A program made the position numbers and the translations under genes. A stretch of 8,809 nucleotides of DNA from an uncultured Chitinophagaceae bacterium (lineage in GTDB: Bacteria; Bacteroidota; Bacteroidia; Chitinophagales; Chitinophagaceae), in assembly GCA_937897585.1 (NCBI GenBank), contig CALCNY010000293.1, positions 1 through 8,809 on the forward strand. Reading direction: 5' to 3'. Under the pieces are notes generated by a model. It ran no database searches. It was given only the letters and a program-made list of their open reading frames with translations, and was not told the origin of the DNA. Shown in pieces: positions 6,129 through 8,809 of this stretch; within the stretch, counting starts at the first letter, position 1, and every line of letters starts with the position of its first letter.

Positions 6129-8759
6129 ATGATGACGGCATCGGAAATAAGACAGCATTTTCTTGATTTTTTCAAATCCAAAGGACATCTAATCGTCCCT
6201 TCTGCACCCATTGTAGTAAAAAATGATCCTACGCTATTGTTTACCAATGCCGGCATGAACCAGTTTAAAGATTATTTTCTGGGTAATAAAAAAGCACCTT
6301 CAACCCGCATTGCAGACACACAAAAATGTCTTCGTGTTAGCGGTAAACACAACGACCTTGAAGAAGTTGGTGTTGATACCTATCACCACACCATGTTTGA
6401 AATGCTAGGCAACTGGAGTTTTGGTGACTATTTCAAGGCAGAAGCTATTGCTTGGAGCTGGGAATTACTGACTGAAGTTTACAAATTAGACAAAGACAGA
6501 TTATATGTTACCGTTTTTGAAGGGGATGTAAAAGAGAATATTCCATCATCGAGCATTGCGCTTGCAGAATGGAAGAAAATTGTTGCTGATGACAGAATTA
6601 TTTACGGAAATAAAAAAGATAATTTCTGGGAAATGGGAGACACCGGTCCATGTGGCCCTTGCTCTGAAATACATGTGGATTGCCGTTCTGATGAAGAAAG
6701 AGCAAAGATTCCGGGAAGAGAATTGGTAAACAAAGACCATCCTCAGGTTATTGAAATCTGGAATAATGTGTTCATTCAATACAATAGAAAAAAAGACGGA
6801 ACACTTGAGCCGCTGCCCGAAAAACATGTTGATACTGGTATGGGATTTGAAAGATTGGTTCGTGTTTTACAAAACAAACAAAGTAATTATGATACGGATG
6901 TTTTTTCAGGCACCATAAATGCCGTTGAAAAAATAACCGGAAAAACATATCAGGCAAAAGATGATAAAGAAAGTATTGCATTCAGGGTATTGTCGGATCA
7001 TATCAGAGCGATTTCATTTACCATTGCTGATGGTCAATTGCCTTCGAATACGGGTGCCGGTTATGTCATCAGAAGAATTTTAAGAAGAGCGGTTCGTTAC
7101 TACTATTCTTACTTGGATTACAAACAACCTTTACTCGTGCATTTACTTCCTGTAATAGCCAAGCAATTTGAACATGTATTTCCTGAATTGATACAGCAAC
7201 AAGATTTTATTGGGAAAGTAATTAAAGAAGAAGAAGAAGCTTTTTTAAGAACATTGGATAAAGGTTTGAAAAAAATTGATGCTGTTATTGCACAATCTAA
7301 ATCTTCCGGAAATCAAATCAGTGGTGCCGATGCATTTGAGTTGTTGGACACGTTTGGTTTTCCTATCGACCTTACGATATTGATTGCACAGGAAAATAAT
7401 TTAACAGTCGATGAAGCTGGTTTTGAAAAAGAAATGAAAGTACAGAAAGACAGAAGCCGTGCTGCTACTGCTCTTGATACGGAAGATTGGCAGATTGTAC
7501 ATGAAGGCAACAGCAAAGGCTTTGTTGGTTACGATAATCTGCAAGTTGAAACTAAAATACTGAGATACAGAAAAGTAAAAGGCAAAGGAAAAGAGTTGTT
7601 TCAGATTGTATTGGAAACAACGCCATTTTATGCAGAAAGCGGTGGACAAGTTGGAGATTCAGGTTCGCTAACGGTTAATGGTAGCCGCATAGAAATAATA
7701 GACACCAAAAAAGAAAACGATCTTATCATTCATTTTGCCGAAAATATTCCAGCTGATATGAGCGGACATGTAGAAGCTAAAGTGGATGCTGATAGAAGAA
7801 AGCATATCACTGTTCATCATAGTGTAACACATTTGATGCATTCGGCTTTGCGTAGCGTTTTAGGCACACATGTGGCACAGAAAGGAAGTATGGTGAGTGA
7901 AGAACATTTGCGTTTTGATTTCTCTCATTTTGCAAAAATGACTGATGAAGAACTCAGTAAAGTGGAAGCCATTGTCAATGAAAAAATAAGAGAGAATGTG
8001 CCCGTGGTAATTAAATCCATGACAAAAGATGAAGCCATTGCTATGGGCGCCATGGCTTTATTTGGAGAAAAATACGGAGATACGGTGCGTGTCGTTATCA
8101 TGGATCCGAATTATTCAATCGAATTATGTGGTGGTACTCATGTTGGTCATACCGGTGAAATAGGATACTTTAAAATCAAGAGCGAAAGTGCTGTTGCTGC
8201 TGGTGTTCGCCGTATTGAAGCGGTTTCAGGAAAAGCGGCTGAAAACATGCTTAATGAAATGGTGGCACAACTTAGTTTGGTAAAAGAACAATTGAAAAAT
8301 CCAAAAGACTTGCAAAAAGCCATTGAAAATTTGATGGCAGAAAATAGTTCTTTATCAAAGCGAATTGAGTCATTGGAAGCACGTCAATTGGTAGGCATTA
8401 GAAATGAATTGTTGCAAAAAGATGTCATCATCGAAAATGTAAGTTTCATTGGTGAAGTTGTAGAAGTGCCAAGTGCTGATGCGTTGAAAAAATTGTGTCT
8501 TGATGTAAAACATCATTTGCATGATCATCTTGTTGTGTTATGTACAAACATCGGAGGGAAGGCATATGTGGCAGTAGGAGTAAGCGAAACTGTGATTGCA
8601 GCAAAAAATATTGATGCGAATAAAATCATCAAAGAAACTGTTGGTCCAATAATCAATGGCGGTGGTGGTGGACAAAAAACATTAGCAACATCTGGTGGTC
8701 AGGAAGTGGGAAGTTTTGATAAGGTGATTGAGGCGGTGAGAGGGTTGATTAAGGTTTAA
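6129..8759 (+). CDS. alaS: Alanyl-tRNA synthetase
   Basis: This cytoplasmic enzyme joins alanine to tRNA(Ala) with ATP and removes mis-charged Ser or Gly. The product is 876 residues, the same as E. coli AlaRS, so the gene is complete. The class II catalytic core is in order: LLFTNAGMNQFKDYF (37-50), HHTMFEMLGNWSFGDYF (86-102), the DTGPCGPCSEIH segment (171-182), and DTGMGFERL (235-243). The tRNA-recognition region follows. The editing domain carries its zinc ligands H564 and H568 (HSVTH) and C667 and H671 (CGGTH). A helical linker (about 705-760) leads to the C-Ala domain with the glycine motif NGGGGGQ (843-849). Tandem ATGs open the frame, so the start may be 6129 or 6132. The A-rich leader without a Shine-Dalgarno sequence is typical of Bacteroidota. 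Nothing is broken or missing. Confidence 0.99.
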   Translation: MMTASEIRQHFLDFFKSKGHLIVPSAPIVVKNDPTLLFTNAGMNQFKDYFLGNKKAPSTRIADTQKCLRVSGKHNDLEEVGVDTYHHTMFEMLGNWSFGDYFKAEAIAWSWELLTEVYKLDKDRLYVTVFEGDVKENIPSSSIALAEWKKIVADDRIIYGNKKDNFWEMGDTGPCGPCSEIHVDCRSDEERAKIPGRELVNKDHPQVIEIWNNVFIQYNRKKDGTLEPLPEKHVDTGMGFERLVRVLQNKQSNYDTDVFSGTINAVEKITGKTYQAKDDKESIAFRVLSDHIRAISFTIADGQLPSNTGAGYVIRRILRRAVRYYYSYLDYKQPLLVHLLPVIAKQFEHVFPELIQQQDFIGKVIKEEEEAFLRTLDKGLKKIDAVIAQSKSSGNQISGADAFELLDTFGFPIDLTILIAQENNLTVDEAGFEKEMKVQKDRSRAATALDTEDWQIVHEGNSKGFVGYDNLQVETKILRYRKVKGKGKELFQIVLETTPFYAESGGQVGDSGSLTVNGSRIEIIDTKKENDLIIHFAENIPADMSGHVEAKVDADRRKHITVHHSVTHLMHSALRSVLGTHVAQKGSMVSEEHLRFDFSHFAKMTDEELSKVEAIVNEKIRENVPVVIKSMTKDEAIAMGAMALFGEKYGDTVRVVIMDPNYSIELCGGTHVGHTGEIGYFKIKSESAVAAGVRRIEAVSGKAAENMLNEMVAQLSLVKEQLKNPKDLQKAIENLMAENSSLSKRIESLEARQLVGIRNELLQKDVIIENVSFIGEVVEVPSADALKKLCLDVKHHLHDHLVVLCTNIGGKAYVAVGVSETVIAAKNIDANKIIKETVGPIINGGGGGQKTLATSGGQEVGSFDKVIEAVRGLIKV

Positions 8760-8809
8760 CCCAATTTATGCAATAGGAATAGTAATGGGCCGATTAATTT
8801 TTCCTAATT

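Noticed and set aside
7226..7242. GAA triplet run in alaS
   Set aside because: It encodes a glutamate run in a helical region of the protein; too short to call a functional microsatellite.
7401..7649. Minus-strand ORFs within alaS
   Set aside because: Antisense to conserved AlaRS sequence; no start context or domain.

Overview
The window looks like a piece of a Bacteroidota chromosome, probably from the Chitinophagales/Sphingobacteriales side, although the order-level guess is inference. Supporting signs are an AT-rich background (about one third GC by eye), a type IX secretion (T9SS) C-terminal sorting tail, Bacteroidota-type promoter boxes (TTG then TAnnTTTG) instead of E. coli-type boxes, A-rich leaders without clear Shine-Dalgarno sequences, and intergenic AATTCAAAAT-type inverted repeats.

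Layout. Positions 1 to about 260 are 77% GC and do not match the rest; I read them as foreign DNA joined to the contig end, most likely an assembly or amplification chimera. The join leaves a short FN3-like C-terminal tail that ends at 329. Next comes a secreted, propeller-like protein of unknown function (342-1154, +). It converges, across a repeat-bearing spacer, on a T9SS-exported protein with a choice-anchor-V/Reeler-like domain and an unusual CX4CH motif (1331-2497, -). That gene is divergent from an MscS-family mechanosensitive channel (2671-3798, +). The channel gene overlaps tail to tail by 8 bp with a small exported thioredoxin-fold protein that has only one active-site cysteine (3791-4297, -). 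A second inverted repeat lies upstream of the thioredoxin-like gene. Then come a MerR-type regulator (4404-4952, -) and a membrane-anchored LytM/M23 endopeptidase (5007-5981, -), which are probably co-transcribed with the peptidase gene first. A 147-bp divergent promoter region separates them from a complete alanyl-tRNA synthetase gene, alaS (6129-8759, +). The last 50 bases hold nothing I can identify.

Functionally this is mostly core-genome material: translation (alaS), cell-wall remodelling with a possible paired regulator (M23 plus MerR), osmotic protection (MscS), and several exported proteins of unclear role. I see no CRISPR array, transposase, integrase, toxin-antitoxin pair, phage gene, tRNA or rRNA, and no convincing evidence for a new multi-gene system. 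The points most worth a second look are the high-GC join, the CX4CH T9SS protein, the single-cysteine thioredoxin-like protein, and the intergenic repeat family, one copy of which contains a promoter-like box. No intergenic stretch exceeds 300 bases; the 173-bp gap at 2498-2670 is AT-rich with no promoter box I would defend.
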